This document shows positions 10,648 to 23,556 of a stretch of DNA of 64,000 bases, piece after piece (within the stretch, counting starts at the first letter, position 1; every line of letters starts with the position of its first letter). This stretch comes from Drosophila miranda (taxonomy: Eukaryota > Arthropoda > Insecta > Diptera > Drosophilidae), in the NCBI RefSeq assembly GCF_003369915.1, contig NC_046675.1, forward strand, positions 10,540,001 through 10,604,000, read 5' to 3'. The position numbers and the translations under genes were made by a program. A model generated the notes under the pieces. That model did not search any database. It had not been told where the DNA came from and was given only the letters and a program-made list of their open reading frames with translations.

Positions 10648-11600
10648 AAAACAGTAAAACTACCCTGCAATTTATTGGGTGTGGGAGGGGAGACAGAGAC
10701 AGCAGCCGGCACAGCCAAAAAGCCGGCAACAACAAACTCTAGCAACAAAAGTGGGGCTGCTGTCAACATGCTGCCGAGCAGTGGGGAATGTTGCCAAAGT
10801 TCGTTTCGTGCCGGCAGCCATGGTACAACTATAGAAGGTACGAACACTTTACCCCCTCTTTTTTTGGTACCACATGTAGCCATCCTGCACTCTAATGGGA
10901 ATAAGGTTTTTGCTACTCACCCACAAAAAACACACCCTCAACAACCCTCACAAGGAGCAGGAGATGTCATACCTTTTACGGTTATACCATGCCGTCAACC
11001 ATGCAAGCAAAATTGCATTTGTATGTGTGCTGTCAACAAACTGCATTTGACTGTCTGTGTGCATTTATCTCGTTCCGACTTGTTACAGCAGCAACCGTGG
11101 TTCAAAAATCGATGCTCAGGTCGATGCAGAAGATCTTTTGATATCGATTTCCATTTTTGCTGGTATAAATATTTAAATTTTAAATATAATGAAATTGAAT
11201 TTACTTATAATAAAATATAAAATTACATATGGGTGTATGCAAATTTAGAAAGGGAGGGAGGAAAATTAGATCCTTATTCTCATAAAATGTTTGCTTGTTT
11301 TTGCTAATCCACTAGACTTCACTAATAATCTAAGCTAAAAACCAGATAAGCATGTGATATATAAAACGATAAATTGATGTGTCACCGATTATAAACAAAT
11401 AAATTATAAATATATAAATACCAGTCAAGTCTAGAGGAATACCATGATAGCTGTGCATAGAATATAGATCATAGATAAATGCTAGGCACTAGGGAATATT
11501 TAGGTCTTGCAAACGGAATTCGAAGTGCATACCATCATATATGACATTCATCGCAGCACAAAGTTATTTGTACCCACTGTGCAGTGGTTCAAACAAATAC

Positions 11601-12456
11601 TTGTTTTCAACGTCGTTCAGTAGTACTAGTTGGGTTTTGGGTTATTTTACTTGGAAACGTGAACCGAGGCGGACGTGTGCGGAGCTACCTCTCGGACAAA
11701 ACAAAACGATACGGAACGAACGAACGCGGGCGCGTAGACAGAATCGAAGCAACCGCGCTATAAAAATACATACCACCGACAACAAACAAAGCAACTTACA
11801 CTACGAGTCCCCCCGTATGCCGTCTGTTTGTCTTTAGTTTTATGGCGCGCGTCAGGTAGATTTCGATCATTTTTGTTATTTCGTCGCGGGTTTTATGGCA
11901 AACAAAATCATCCATCCGGCTAAAGAGCTATAGATTGCTAAACAAAAGCAAGTACAAAGTACGGGAGTGTAGTGTAGTGTAGCTTACACTCTCCAGCTAC
12001 TACAAGAGTGCGAGTTCTAGTGCCCAGTGCCACAGCCACATCTCGGGATTACTCATCATCGGCATATCGGAGTGGAGTAACCAAAGAAGAAGACCCAGAG
12101 ACGACGACGACGACGACGACGACATTTCACTGCGCTTCATGGTGGTTTCTCGGGTCCCCAGTGTCCCAGTGTCTGCCCCAGTGATTTGTCTCGTTCTTTC
12201 GCATGCTCGTTGCGGTTACAGCAACTTTACGAAATCACAAACCAGTATCTGAGCCAGTGTATCTGTAAGATACAAAAAGGCAGCTCCAGAGCACATATTG
12301 GAATTTACTTAACACGTATGCGACGCACCACTACTACTACCATCATTGGAATCAGCACCACTACCAGCAACCACCAGCACGAAAAACATCTCGAAAACGG
12401 AGCCCAGCGCTTGGTCTATTGGATTTTCGACACGAAACGACTCTCACATCGTCCGG
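11601..12456 (+). promoter_or_regulatory. Putative promoter and 5' leader exon of the PLEKHA-like gene
   Basis: The block changes to purine/AC-rich sequence typical of Drosophila leaders. Candidate start signals are TTCAGT at 11616-11621 and TATAAAAA at 11759-11766. The exon appears to end at 12456 with a strong donor (CCGG|GTAAGTAC). An ORF starting at 12318 (MRRTTTTTIIG...) is open to the donor, but it leaves phase 1, which does not fit the coding exon at 40428. It would therefore act as an upstream ORF, or continue into another leader exon. It also contains a GAC/ACG triplet repeat at 12101-12123. The assignment to the downstream gene is inference. Confidence 0.45.
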
Positions 12457-14315
12457 GTAAGTACACAAGAGTCAAGAATTGGTCGGTTGCTCATAGCAGA
12501 GTTTTCCCAAGAAAAATAATGAAAAACATACACTCTCCGATCTGCTATCAGGCCGATGCAGGCAAACACTTGTTCAGTTTTCAGCTGCGTTTTTCCACCC
12601 TCGCTCGGCTTGGCTAATGAAGCTGACCTGCCTCGCCGCGGCCAGCTACCTGTTTGGATTGACCCTCAGCGGCAGTGCAGCTAGGTTTTCCCATTAGCCG
12701 ATAGAAGATCTCCCTACCACATATCGAAAGCTATTTATAAATGCTGCCCCTGACGGTGTCGTGCCCCTTGTCCCTGTCCCTGTCCCGCCGTGCCCCGTCC
12801 AGAGCCACGGCTTACGCGCTGCGCTGTGCGTTTGGGGCCCAGGCTGAAGCCCCAGAGCCGGTTTTTGGCCTGTCTCTCTCTCTGGATGTCTCTCTGTCTG
12901 GCTGTCTTTCTGTCCGTCTGTCCGCCTGTCCGTCTGGCGGGGCCAGCATCAATTCAATTTCTACTGGCTGAGTGAGTTTTTACTCGTATATTGTGGCTGC
13001 GATGAAGAATCTCCATCTCCGACTCTCGAGCGGTTACCCGACTCTCTTCCACTTCCTCTCGGTCTCCGGGGTCGTCTCCTCTTCAGTACGAGTATCTCAA
13101 GCTGGTTTCGTGCTGTTTTCTTTTCTCTGGCTTTGTTTTCTTTCGTTTCGTTTTCGTTTTTTACCATTTGCTGATCATGTTGCCTCTGCTTGTGCTTCTG
13201 GCCACTGCTGATGATGATGCTGTGGCTTATTGCCGCCAAGATTATTGCCGATTTTTTTGTTTTCTTCACTGACTGGCTGGCTGGCTAGCTGGCTTCCCCC
13301 GTCCAAGAAGGTGCATGGCCTTATTTACCCACTTTCCGAATCGCTAACCGATTTGTGCCCGTTTTCTGTCCGACTGCGGCTTTGGGTACCCGTATTTTGT
13401 GAGTTGTGTGAGTGCTGCTGAATCATACTCGGATCGTTTGAATACTTTAGCCAGACACACACTGAATCGGGTCTCGGGACGGCACACCCATGGCCCGCTT
13501 CAGCATTGACTCAACCCCAAACAATGCGACAGTGGAGCATTGTTGTGGAGCCCCATGGACACGACCAACCCTTTCGGACCCATAGCCACACCAACGGTCG
13601 AGAAAAAACAAAATCAAAATGCAAAACTTGTTGCTAATAAACAACAATTACAGCAACAGAAACAAGTTCAGCTAACCATAAAAATGCTCACAAGTCGTTG
13701 CCCAGGAGCTAACAACACACACGGCACCAGGCAGCAGGCCCCAAAGGTATAGCCAGCTCCAGAGCCAGGGATACTCGTAGAAGCCGACCACTGCCTGTCA
13801 CAGCACTTTTTTGTTTTTCAGTTTTTTTCCATTGGTCTTCCTCTGAAGTGAAGACCAGAAAAAAAAGCAGCCCAGTTGCCAGCTGCGTCCGCTCACCAAA
13901 TCTAGAGCCAATGTGGCTGCAGAAGTGGCCATAACTGTGTCAGTGTGCAACTGGAAGAGGTCTAAGCCTATTAAGCTCAGCGGCTTAAGATCGCTTGGCC
14001 TGGTCAGCAGCGTGTGAGAGGCGGCATCGAAGCAGGCAAGAAGCGATTCTCGAACGCCTCAATGTTGAGGGCGATTAAGTCTAATTAGTGGCGACAGACG
14101 TCACAGAATTGGCGCAAGCTCAAAGAGATTTCCGTCCAGGCCAAGTGGGTGCAGTGGGGTGGGGTGCTGTGGGGCAGCCTAATTAGAAGAGCTGCCAATT
14201 AAGAGTTATGCCAGCACCACTGATGCCCTCGTCTTTGCCACTTTCGCTAGATGGATATATAAGTGTTCTCAGAAAGAGCGAGAGAGAGAGAATCTATTTT
14301 AATGAACTCGCCAAC

Positions 14316-14321
14316 TTTATT
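14316..14321 (-). terminator. Poly(A) signal AATAAA of the nested E2 gene
   Basis: AATAAA on the minus strand, 65 bases after the TAG stop of the E2 gene. No A-tract follows, so there is no visible retrotransposition scar. Confidence 0.6.
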
Positions 14322-14386
14322 GTAGTTTTTGTTTGTTGTTGCATGTTGAACGCTGCCCCACCCCCACCCACCATCGTGTCTGAGGT

Positions 14387-14890
14387 CTAAATCTCCTCCT
14401 GGCTGCGCCTCACGCAGCGGGCAACCTTCCGCTTGAACTCGGCGGGATCCTCGCGATACTCTTTGGCGGCATCGACATTGGCAGCGGACTCGCTATTGGG
14501 ATCGGTGAGCATCGATATGACCGATAGGAGAATGGTCTCCACGGTGTGAACGGGCAGCCAGCGCTCCTCGGCCTTCTCGTAGCCCCACTTGTCGTCGCCC
14601 GGCTCGTGCAGAATGGAGATGCAGACGCTGCCGCCCTTTTCGATGTTCGGGTGCCATATGTCGGTGACGAACTTCATGGTCGGCGGTCGCAGCGGATACT
14701 CCTTGGGGAAGATGAGATGGGCCTTGAAGCAGCCGCCCTCGTACAGGGTTTCCGGCGGGCCAATGATCACCACCTCCCACTTGAAGATGTCCGCGTCGTT
14801 GATCAGGCCGGCGGAGAAGCCCTCAACCGGATTGCGGTGAAGCTCTGTAAGCTGGCGCCTCAGCAGTAGAGATGCTTGCTGTTCAGACAT
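14387..14890 (-). CDS. Ubiquitin-conjugating enzyme E2, UBE2G1 type (nested gene)
   Basis: A single uninterrupted CDS of 167 residues. The UBC fold is complete: MSEQQASLLLRRQL at the N terminus, the PLRPPTMKF and HPN motif at residues 80-82, catalytic Cys90 in GSVCISIL, and the extended acidic loop HEPGDDKWGYEKAEERW (95-111) that marks the UBE2G/Cdc34 class. RRSQEE closes the protein, as in human UBE2G1. It accepts ubiquitin from E1 and passes it to substrates with an E3, building chains in the cytosol. It lies on the strand opposite the host gene within its large intron. A 5' UTR intron is visible and a poly(A) signal lies 65 bases past the stop, so it looks active. From gene order it is probably CG9602; that name is from memory. 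Confidence 0.95.
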   Translation of the reverse strand: MSEQQASLLLRRQLTELHRNPVEGFSAGLINDADIFKWEVVIIGPPETLYEGGCFKAHLIFPKEYPLRPPTMKFVTDIWHPNIEKGGSVCISILHEPGDDKWGYEKAEERWLPVHTVETILLSVISMLTDPNSESAANVDAAKEYREDPAEFKRKVARCVRRSQEEI

Positions 14891-14907
14891 GTTGCTATGG
14901 TACTAGA

Positions 14908-14980
14908 CTGCGGACGAAGGGGCATGGAGTGGCCTCTTTGAGGTGCTTTGAGGCGGATTAATTATTCGAATTCTACTTAC
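14908..14980 (-). other. 5' UTR intron of the nested E2 gene
   Basis: On the minus strand a donor CCA|GTAAGT falls at 14981/14980 and an acceptor GTCCGCAG|TCTAG at 14908/14907, 17 bases before the start codon. The 73-base length is typical of Drosophila introns. This indicates a spliced leader on an otherwise intronless coding gene. Confidence 0.6.
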
Positions 14981-16156
14981 TGGAATTTTGCTTCGAGTCT
15001 ATCTTTTTTTTTGGTTTTTGCTTTCCTGTAATTCTGAATTATGCCGAATGCATGCCACAGGCGACAAATACTGCCAGAGCTGCCCTGTTTGTTTCCAGTT
15101 GAAAACTACTTGTATTTTTTAGTCTCGTGATTTTTGTTAGTACATTTTGTTTCATATTTTGTGGGAGTTCTTCCTCACACCATGAAAACCATCGATGTTC
15201 AGCTTCCATTTATACAGCAGTGTCTTTAAGGCCTCAGGGGATTACAAAAATGTCTTATCTAATGATACAATGATTGTTGGTGCCTTGATGGGTAGAAAAG
15301 ATCAAAGAAATGTGCTGTAAGTCGCAAAAATAATCGAACAGGACGCACCTTTTTGGCCACCACTAGGCCTCCATGCTTATCCTGTGTAAAAACGCATGAC
15401 GCAGCCCCAGTGTAAACATTCTCTTATACTAAGGTTCTCTCTAGTCTCGTTATTTGCAATAGATTTCGTGGACTAGCCAGTGCGACCAATCGGTATTAAA
15501 TTTGCAGCTGGTGGCAAGTTGGCGGGGACTTTGTAGCAGTCGTAAGAATGTTTTGGAAAGTTCCGATTTGCGGCCTGTGGAATGGGGCCAAGGAAAGTTC
15601 TTTGCTTTTGTGTCCCAGGCTTTTACTCGATTAAAATTAAAATTACTTGGCTGGTTACTGCTTTTCCTTTGTGCCTTTTTGCCTGGCTGCTGGGCCGTCG
15701 TGATGGTTGAATGGAAGTTATGATGGCTGCCACATTGTTGCCGTTGCTCTCGGCTTTCGTAATTGCGCATAGTTGTGGCACACAGACTTGCAACTTCGAC
15801 CACGACATGTGGCTAGCAACCTCCCCCCACTCCCGCTCCGTCTCTGTGGCTTTTTTTGCCAATTGCATTTTCGACTTGCGCCGTTTTGCTGGCATTTCAA
15901 AATCCCCCATCGTTCGAGCCCCCCACTCTGCCGCTCTACCACTCCCAGGGGGAGATCTGACTATCGCCGGCCCGAAAATTATGTTGCCGCAAATGTGTGA
16001 ATTGTTAATGTCTCTTTGCCAGCCTGCCCGCTGGCCCACGGAGCTGTGGAGGTACGAATACGAATGGATGTGGATGTACTACCAGTATCTGTGGCTGACT
16101 TTTCATGTGGCTTGCCGTTTGGCGTTTCGGCATTGCCGGTTTTTCAAGTTTTCCAT

Positions 16157-16157
<1 letters not shown>

Positions 16158-16190
<33 letters not shown>
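16158..16190. repeat. (CAG)11 microsatellite
   Basis: Perfect CAG run in the large intron. The ORF it lies in shows no family resemblance, so it is treated as noncoding. Confidence 0.9.
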
Positions 16191-16193
<3 letters not shown>

Positions 16194-18109
16194 GCGCGTT
16201 TTCACAAATTCCAGCAGAGTTTGAGTGGTAATATTTACCTAGTCAGTCGTTGCTGCCACAGCAACAACATGTGTACGCTTCTACCAAACAGTGTGAGAGA
16301 GAGAGAGAGAGATATACGAAATTTGCTAAGTTATCAGGCACATGCCAGGAGGAGGCCAGGAGAATGCATCTCGAGGCTCTCTGGAGAACGATGGAAAACA
16401 TGTTTGGCCAACCGACATAAGACAGCCGCACATAAGACTGACAGCTGCTGCTCTTCTGGTTCTTCCGCTCAACAAATGCCCATTTAAGTGCCACATGTCG
16501 GAGGCGCACTGGGGAAAGCGATATGATATGATGCCATCGAGAGCTAGTCACACGTGCCATGCCACCATGCCGCCATGCCACCAAGGAGGGGAACTCGTAT
16601 TTCCATTTAGCCGGGGGAAAAGTGTCGCTCGTTCAAAGTGATAAAGTGGCATTGACTCCGCGGCGGCGTTTCAACTCATTTCATTTAGTTTCATTCCGTT
16701 TTGTCGAATTGATTTTCAATATTCATTAAGACGAACGCCCACAACAGACAACGCCCACTCGCTCGGGTCGTTGCCATGGCATCTCTCTGTAATTGGACGG
16801 CGGGGGGAGCGGGGAGCACCGCTTGCTGCTGCGGGGGTTGCACGTTCAATTTCGTTTTCGTTTATTCTTTTATTTTCTTTTTTCGGTGGGCGTGCACCGG
16901 TATGCGACAATTGCACTTCCGGCAACACGCCAACTTGCAACGACCACCAGCATACAACAAATACTCTATTCTCTTTTTTTGTTGGACTCGGGTTCGCTCT
17001 GGAGAGCAGGTGCTGGCTGGCTCCCTGTGTGCGTGCCTCAAATTGGTGGCTCGTCAAAACAGCTGACGGCGTCGATCAATTGAAATTGCTTTTCATCTCC
17101 CATCGAGGCCCGTTCTCCCTATAGAGGTGTGTGCACCATCGATCCCGTATTGCGGTTAGTTCTTGATGACTTCCTGCACCTAATGACTAAGCAACTGAGC
17201 AACTGTGGCACTGGTGGCACTGGTGGCCCTGGTGCTGCAACCTGCTGATGGATCGTCTCTCAGCAGGCCATCGGGGGTATATAAATAGTTCAAGCCGAGG
17301 TGCACTTCTCAAGCATTCTCTAATAAAATAGTGGCCCCAGGGCGCCTCTCTCTCTGCACTTCTAGAGTTCCCATAAATTTGAGTTAAGCGAGTGACCAAC
17401 AGGATTGCAGCACTTTATTGGCGCTTTGAGTTATGGATTCCCATTTCGCATACACTCGCACCATTCGGACGCGTACACTTGTGCTCCGGACATAATTTCC
17501 AATTGCATGCAGAAAAATGTGAAAAAAATTGCTGTGCACAGAGTTGGCCATTACCCCATACCCCTTACCCCTAACTGGGGGTGGGGTGGGGGGGTCCGTG
17601 TGGAGAACAAAACAATGCCAAAGGGGGAACTCAATAAATTGCAGAAAAGCGAAAAGTGGAAAGAACGCAAAATAAACAGAAACAGAATAAAAGCAAAGAA
17701 GAAGCTGAAGAAAAAACAAGCAGCTTTCCTCCACTTGCAATTTTAATGTGTTTTGTGCGTTGCTCCTCGCCTTATAATTGAGTTGCCAGTTGGAGCCGAA
17801 GCTGCCACCAGCAGCACCACTCACAGTGCACTGTTCCACAATTCCATTACCCCCCCACGCCCCCAGTGGCAGAACAGAACTAGTGGCAGAAGTGGGTGGA
17901 GTGGGAGTGGGTTTTGCAATTGAGAGTTTGCTGTGCGCCCGTGTGCACTGAATGCGAAAAAGTTCCAAGTTCTGCACACTTTTCGACTGAAACGCGATAT
18001 TATTATACATATTTCCTTTAGTGTTATTATTATTCTCATAATATTCAGACGGGACCGGGACCGCAGCCCGGACCCACCTTTTGTGCGATGCATTCAAATG
18101 GAAAGGCAC

Positions 18110-18131
18110 ACAGGCAGGCAGGCAGGCAGGG
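18110..18131. repeat. (CAGG)n microsatellite
   Basis: Five to six CAGG/GGCA units in the large intron. Confidence 0.85.
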
Positions 18132-21100
18132 AGGCAGCCAGACGCTTGGGGATCTGGTGCACTGCCGCCCGAAAGACAAAAGCCTTCCTCGATGTGGTCC
18201 GTAATGAGTGCTTCCGTCAAAACCCGTGCGGCACACTCAGAGAGAGAGAGATAGACTCTTGGCCCAAACGGGACCGACCGCATTTAAAAGCGCATTTTCC
18301 TTCTATCCACGATTACGTATATAATTTGTGGGGGCTTTAGCGCCGGCCCAGTCCAGTACGATCCGGTCCGTCCCTCCATAATCACTCAATTTGTTGCTTC
18401 ATTAACGGTGCGGGGTTTTCCTCGTATTCGGTCTGTAATTTGCCCAAGAAACACTTCATTTGTCTGACCAGAGCCTAGACCAGACCCCGCCATGTGTGAA
18501 ATGTAAGGCGTTATGCGTACAATATTTCATAACTCTTGAGACTCTGGCAAACAAATGAGCAAAAGTGTGCTACTGGGGTCCGGTCCGCTATCCCCCCCTA
18601 GATGAGCCGTTAGACAGCGCTGATGGGCCTCTTCACAGAGTTCATTTACTCCGCGGCGACGCTGCCCTTTTACCAAGAAAATTCTGCTGGAAAGACTCCG
18701 AGCCGCCGCTATTTGTAGTTTTTATTTCTTTTATTTTCTTCTGTTTTGTTCATACTATATTTTGCTATGAAGATTTCGTTTTTAAATGCTTGACTTGTCG
18801 TTTTTTAGTGTTCCGGGTGAGCAGAACGCGGAGCAGAACGGGGGGCCGGCCGGGTAGGGCTTGGACAAAAAAAAAAAAAAAATCCAAGCTTGGCCTAAAA
18901 AAGTGCTTATTAAATTTAATGACAGCACGTTTGCTTGCGAAAAGCGATTCGACTTTTTGTTTGGTTCAGCTTCGGTTTTTGTAGCTCTTTTCCAACCTTT
19001 AGTTATATCGCTTTTTGAATACTTTTTCTGTTTTTGTTTGTTTCGTATTCGGTTTATTGGGGGGGCTGGGGCTCATTGGGAGCAAAAAGGCCATAACAGC
19101 ACAGTCTTTAAGTTTAATTATGTGGCAGGCATCACTCTTCACTCCTCTCCACTCCACTCCATAAAGGGGCTATCATGGCCATAATAGTTGTAGGGTTTCA
19201 ATTGAAACTGTAACAAATTTTATGGTACATGGGGGCCAACGAAAGTTAGTTTTGATTTGATGATGCTTAGATAATAGTTTGTTTCCCTTAACACATCGTA
19301 CAGGAAATCTGAAAGCATCATATCTCATATCTTAAGTTGAAAGGAAACGAAAGATGCATTAATCCTAGACAGATCTCCTCCATCATCGAATATGGGAAAT
19401 TTGTACAGCGAATCAACGTCATTTGGGGCATAATCCACTGAGCCGAGTCTCTCTTTTCTAATTTTTTTTTACTAACTGACATCCTGCCATCGTGACTGCA
19501 GCAACTCTTGGCCAACTGTCGCTTGTGCATTGCCGGATTTCTCATAATTATGTACAACAGAGTGGCATAAATTTATGACTAGCAGACAGTTTGGCATTTG
19601 CTTGCGGTAAGCAGGCAGTGAAAGTATTTTAATTAAATGCCCTCCCCCCTCCGCTTCACTCCGGACCGGACGGGACCTTCAATGGGCATTTAGACCTGCA
19701 GGTTATGAGGCGGTAATTTGCAATTTCAGAGCCATGGCTTGCTCAACTGGTTTCTTGGCAAGCACAGAGGACGCCCAGAGGCATCGGCACCCCCCGATGG
19801 GAAGAAAGCAGGCAGGGGACGTGCTCGTTGAACTTCAAATTGTGCGCAAAAAAAGTGAAATTCAGTTTTGGCTTGGTCTTCACGTCCTCACGTCTGCACC
19901 ATTCCATCATTGTGGCCAAGTTAATGAACTGTATACAAAGTGTAAGCGAAAAAGAGGGGAATAAATCTGTGGGCCAAGCAGGAAGCCAAGCAACTTTGTA
20001 ACATTAGCACAGTTCCCTCCCGACCCGAACACAAAAACTATGCTAATTTCTTTGCTCTCATCTTGGGCCCTGTGCAGATTTTTGAAATGAATTCGTTTTC
20101 GTTTCATTTGCGGCAAATGAAAGCAACAGCCAGTCGCCCCACACACGGAAGGGCGGACCTGCTTGCGTGCCAAGGCGTTGGCCACAAATGTTGACTTTTA
20201 TTCACACAATTACAGCCGGCAAATTTGCATTCGTTTCCTCTCTGCCACGCCAGTACACCTGTTCACCTGCTGTTCACCTGTTCCCCTGTTCCCCTGCTGT
20301 TCGCCTGCTCCCTGCCTGTTCAGTGGAGCGTGTCGATGGGAGAGGGAGCCGTCGCTTCACTTGTTAACAATTAAGCGACGAACCCTTGACATTGTCTCGT
20401 GGAGACATGGCCAAGACTTCGATGTTCGCCCACTGACCTGGCACTGGCCCTGGCTCTGGCTCTGACTCTGGAGACCACCGATTGGGGCCGTCTAATTAGC
20501 TTTCTTTTGGACATACCCCGCACAATGCCCGCCTTTGTGAGTTCCAGTTGTACAAAAGTTTCGTTTTCAGCTCTTAAATTAACATTTTCAAAGCAAACAA
20601 ACAAAGTAGAGACATGGAAATGCTCAAAAATTCACTCGGTTTCCTATAAATTATTCAAATTCAAAACTGACCCGCGGCTTTCATTGCATTTGGTTTCGTT
20701 TTGTTTGCCATGTGACGAGGCACCTTAGGCTCTGTGGGAATAACGTCTCGAAGAAGTCATAAAACTAACAGTTGAGCGGAAATTAACACAGATACTTGGG
20801 TATAGGTGGTGGCACGGCACCGGCACTCGAGGCACCACTGGCCTCGAGGAGGGCCCTCCAATGTCTGGGCTCCGAACAACACAACAATCGGTTGTCTCTC
20901 TCTCTGTGTTATGACATTTCATTGGAATTGAGTCGTGGATGGGAAATGATGGCAGTGGCAGATGGTAGATGGTAGATGGTAGATAGGGTGCAGACAGGTG
21001 GTGGCCCACCTTTAAAGCGGATTATGTTTTGGTCTAAATAGCCATCAGATGACGTTGCAAATATACCCATAGGTATCATTAGTCTACAGTTAGGCTTTGA

Positions 21101-23123
21101 TACGCTGAAGATATCTCTTCCGTTAAGACGGAGGATTGGGAACACAAACCATTGTCAGGGCATTCCCAAGAGTGCTCTCTGGAAGTGGAGCTGCAGAAGA
21201 CGTATCTGTGGACACGCCTGAGGGCAGACTTCCTTCATAAATCTAGCATTTCTCTGCTGCCAATTAATATAAAAGAAATCCGATTGATCTTATCACATTA
21301 ACCTGCATTTCCTGTTGTCTTTGGCCTGGTATTGTTCTGTGGCCCTGGGGCACAGCCCAGTGCGTTCCATTTCGCTTCTCTGAACTTCGCTGAAAGAGAA
21401 TAAATTGTGCCAATTTTCTATATATAGTAGGGTATAGGGTGTATAGGCCTGTAAAGAATCGGCGAGGGAAGGAGATACGTACGTACACACATGGCCACTT
21501 CATCACGCAGCGTTGGCCAAGCGTGCTGCTGCTCTCCTCTTGTTGCATGCAACTAAGCGTCACCGTCGCCAGGCAGCAGCCAGCGGCGGCCACGGCCTCA
21601 GACCCCGGCCTCTCGCAGTGTATTGCCCCGCCCGGAGGCAGCCTCCTCTATTGTTCTGGCCGCTCGTGCTTGTGCTAGATTTATGCACTGCCAAGCCCCA
21701 GTCTCCGGTCCCCCCCCCCCGCTGCACACAGAGTTTCGATTTCAATTTAAGGCGGATGTTGATGTTCGTTTTTATTGCGGACTGCAGAATTATAATTCAT
21801 AAATGTTGCATTGCTGCTCTGCTGCATTGAGACGTCTCGGGTTGCAGTTGCAGAGGCACTTGTCCCTCCACAAGGAGGCAGTGAGTCGAATGGAAATGGT
21901 CAAAAGGGAGGCCAAGGCGATTGGCCAAGAGTCCCAGGTCTCACTTTCGGATGCGGTTCGGTGGCCTTTGGCTGCCAATGCACTTGACACTGGCACTGCC
22001 TGCCACTGCCACTGCCACTGTCACTGAAGCTGCATCAATTTAGCAATTGCTGATTGAACTGGATGTGGCAGAGCCTGGTCCCGGTCCTAGTGGCAGTGGC
22101 ACTCACTTTCACTGATCGAAAGCGTGAAGCCAAAGTTTAATTGAATCTGCAGCTGCTTCTGCTACGCTGCTCGGCTGCCAGCAACAATGATTGGTAACAT
22201 TCAATGGACCCGGGCTCTTACCAACTTTCAAACTTGGCCATTTGAAAGTTATTGGCCACAAGTGCGCTGCTCTCCATCGACATGTACGTACATACAGTGG
22301 GCGCTCCATTGCAACACACACACACTCTCGTTTACAGAAGAAACTCGAAGCAAACTGAGAAACGTGTCAGCAAGTCTGGTGACTGCGGGGCCGCAGAGAA
22401 AAAAAAAACCTTAACTTGGCTTTCCACTTCGAGAGTTGCGACAAAATCAATAAGAAAACTTGGCTCTGGCTTGGGACTGAACTGAACTGAACTGAAATGG
22501 GCTAAGGCAGGCTTTAAAGCAGTTCTTCAAAATCAGGGGCGTGACCGCTGGCAGGGGGCGTGCCCCCGGTGCAGCAATTTGTTGTACGCGTCGCCTTAAA
22601 TTGGGTCACCAAAAAAATGTTCAATTATTTGCTGTTGCGTCGCCGATGTTGGGTGAAATGCAGCGGCGTGCCTCAACGGGGCCAGTCTCTCTCTCTCTCT
22701 CTCTCTCGCTTGGGGAGTTGTGGGGGAGGCGGGAGTCGTGAGATGTGGATTTGGTGGCGCACATTGATTTTGGGCTTACACAAAACTCGTTTTCTGTGTT
22801 GATGTAAGCGAGATTTTTTTGCTGGCAGCCGTGGGCGTTTTTTATTTTTTTTTTAACGCGTCGAATTTGTATACACTTTAGGGGCAGTTTTTATGAAAAA
22901 CCAACCATTTCTCTTTATTTTTTATCAGCTTTTGCGTGTTACTTTAGTGGGAAATGATTACAGCAGTATCTTAGCGCAAAATGATAAAGTTTGAGCTATA
23001 TCAGGGCGATAAGAGTGAGATTCAGGCAAAGAGTGCTATTCCACCAATCATAAAACCAAAAATATATGATAAGCTATGTTTCGAATTTAAGCATTCATTG
23101 GAACACAGAACAGAGGTACTATG

Positions 23124-23149
23124 ACCCTCGAATATGTCTCGAAGAGGGT
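23124..23149. repeat. Small hairpin motif ACCCTCG...CGAAGAGGGT, copy 4
   Basis: Arms ACCCT and AGGGT are extended by CG/CGA on the inner side, followed by GTATTG. It sits inside the large intron of the PLEKHA-like gene. Confidence 0.4.
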
Positions 23150-23536
23150 GTATTGTATGGGCTTGAATAAACAAACAAAAATGCTTCATAAAACACATAA
23201 ATTTGAAAGAAATAAACATATAAATGCAATAATGCAGTATAGTTTTATCTATTTTTTGTAATAAATCAGCCTCCAGTGCATTGTTGCAGTTCCTGTGCAA
23301 CCCTGTAGGAAACAGCTGAGCCACGAAATCAAAAGCAAGGCCAATGCAGGAATCCCCATATCAAGATTTGCCCTAAAGAGTGCATCTCATCTTCGTTGTA
23401 TGACAGACTAAATTTCTTTCTTTCATCTCATTTTATTTTCTCTCTCCACTCGTCGTATTTTATGAGTTTTACAACAAGTTTATAAGCCCAAAACCCTTCG
23501 GCACACATGGGAATGCCACAGATACACACATACGTG

Positions 23537-23556
23537 CGTGTGTGTGTGTGTGTGTT
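23537..23556. repeat. (GT)n microsatellite
   Basis: About nine GT units in the large intron. Confidence 0.85.

Larger units (their letters stand above)
8479..11600. other. Intergenic region upstream of the PLEKHA-like gene
   Basis: About 3 kb with no gene I can support. It holds short AT-rich stretches, runs of ATG-containing tetranucleotide repeats near 9595-9640, and two copies of a small ACCCT/AGGGT hairpin motif (9255-9269 and 10612-10647). ORFs here are short and low in complexity. Confidence 0.5.

Noticed and set aside
15711-16487. Plus-strand ORF of 258 codons with a polyQ run
   Set aside because: The glutamine run is a (CAG)11 microsatellite; the flanks have no family resemblance and the ORF lies in an intron.
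17384-18283. Minus-strand ORF of 299 codons inside the large intron
   Set aside because: Composition is repeat-driven (Cys/Pro/Ala from CAGG repeats, Phe/Leu from A-runs), there is no recognisable domain or sensible promoter, and segments read equally well in other frames.
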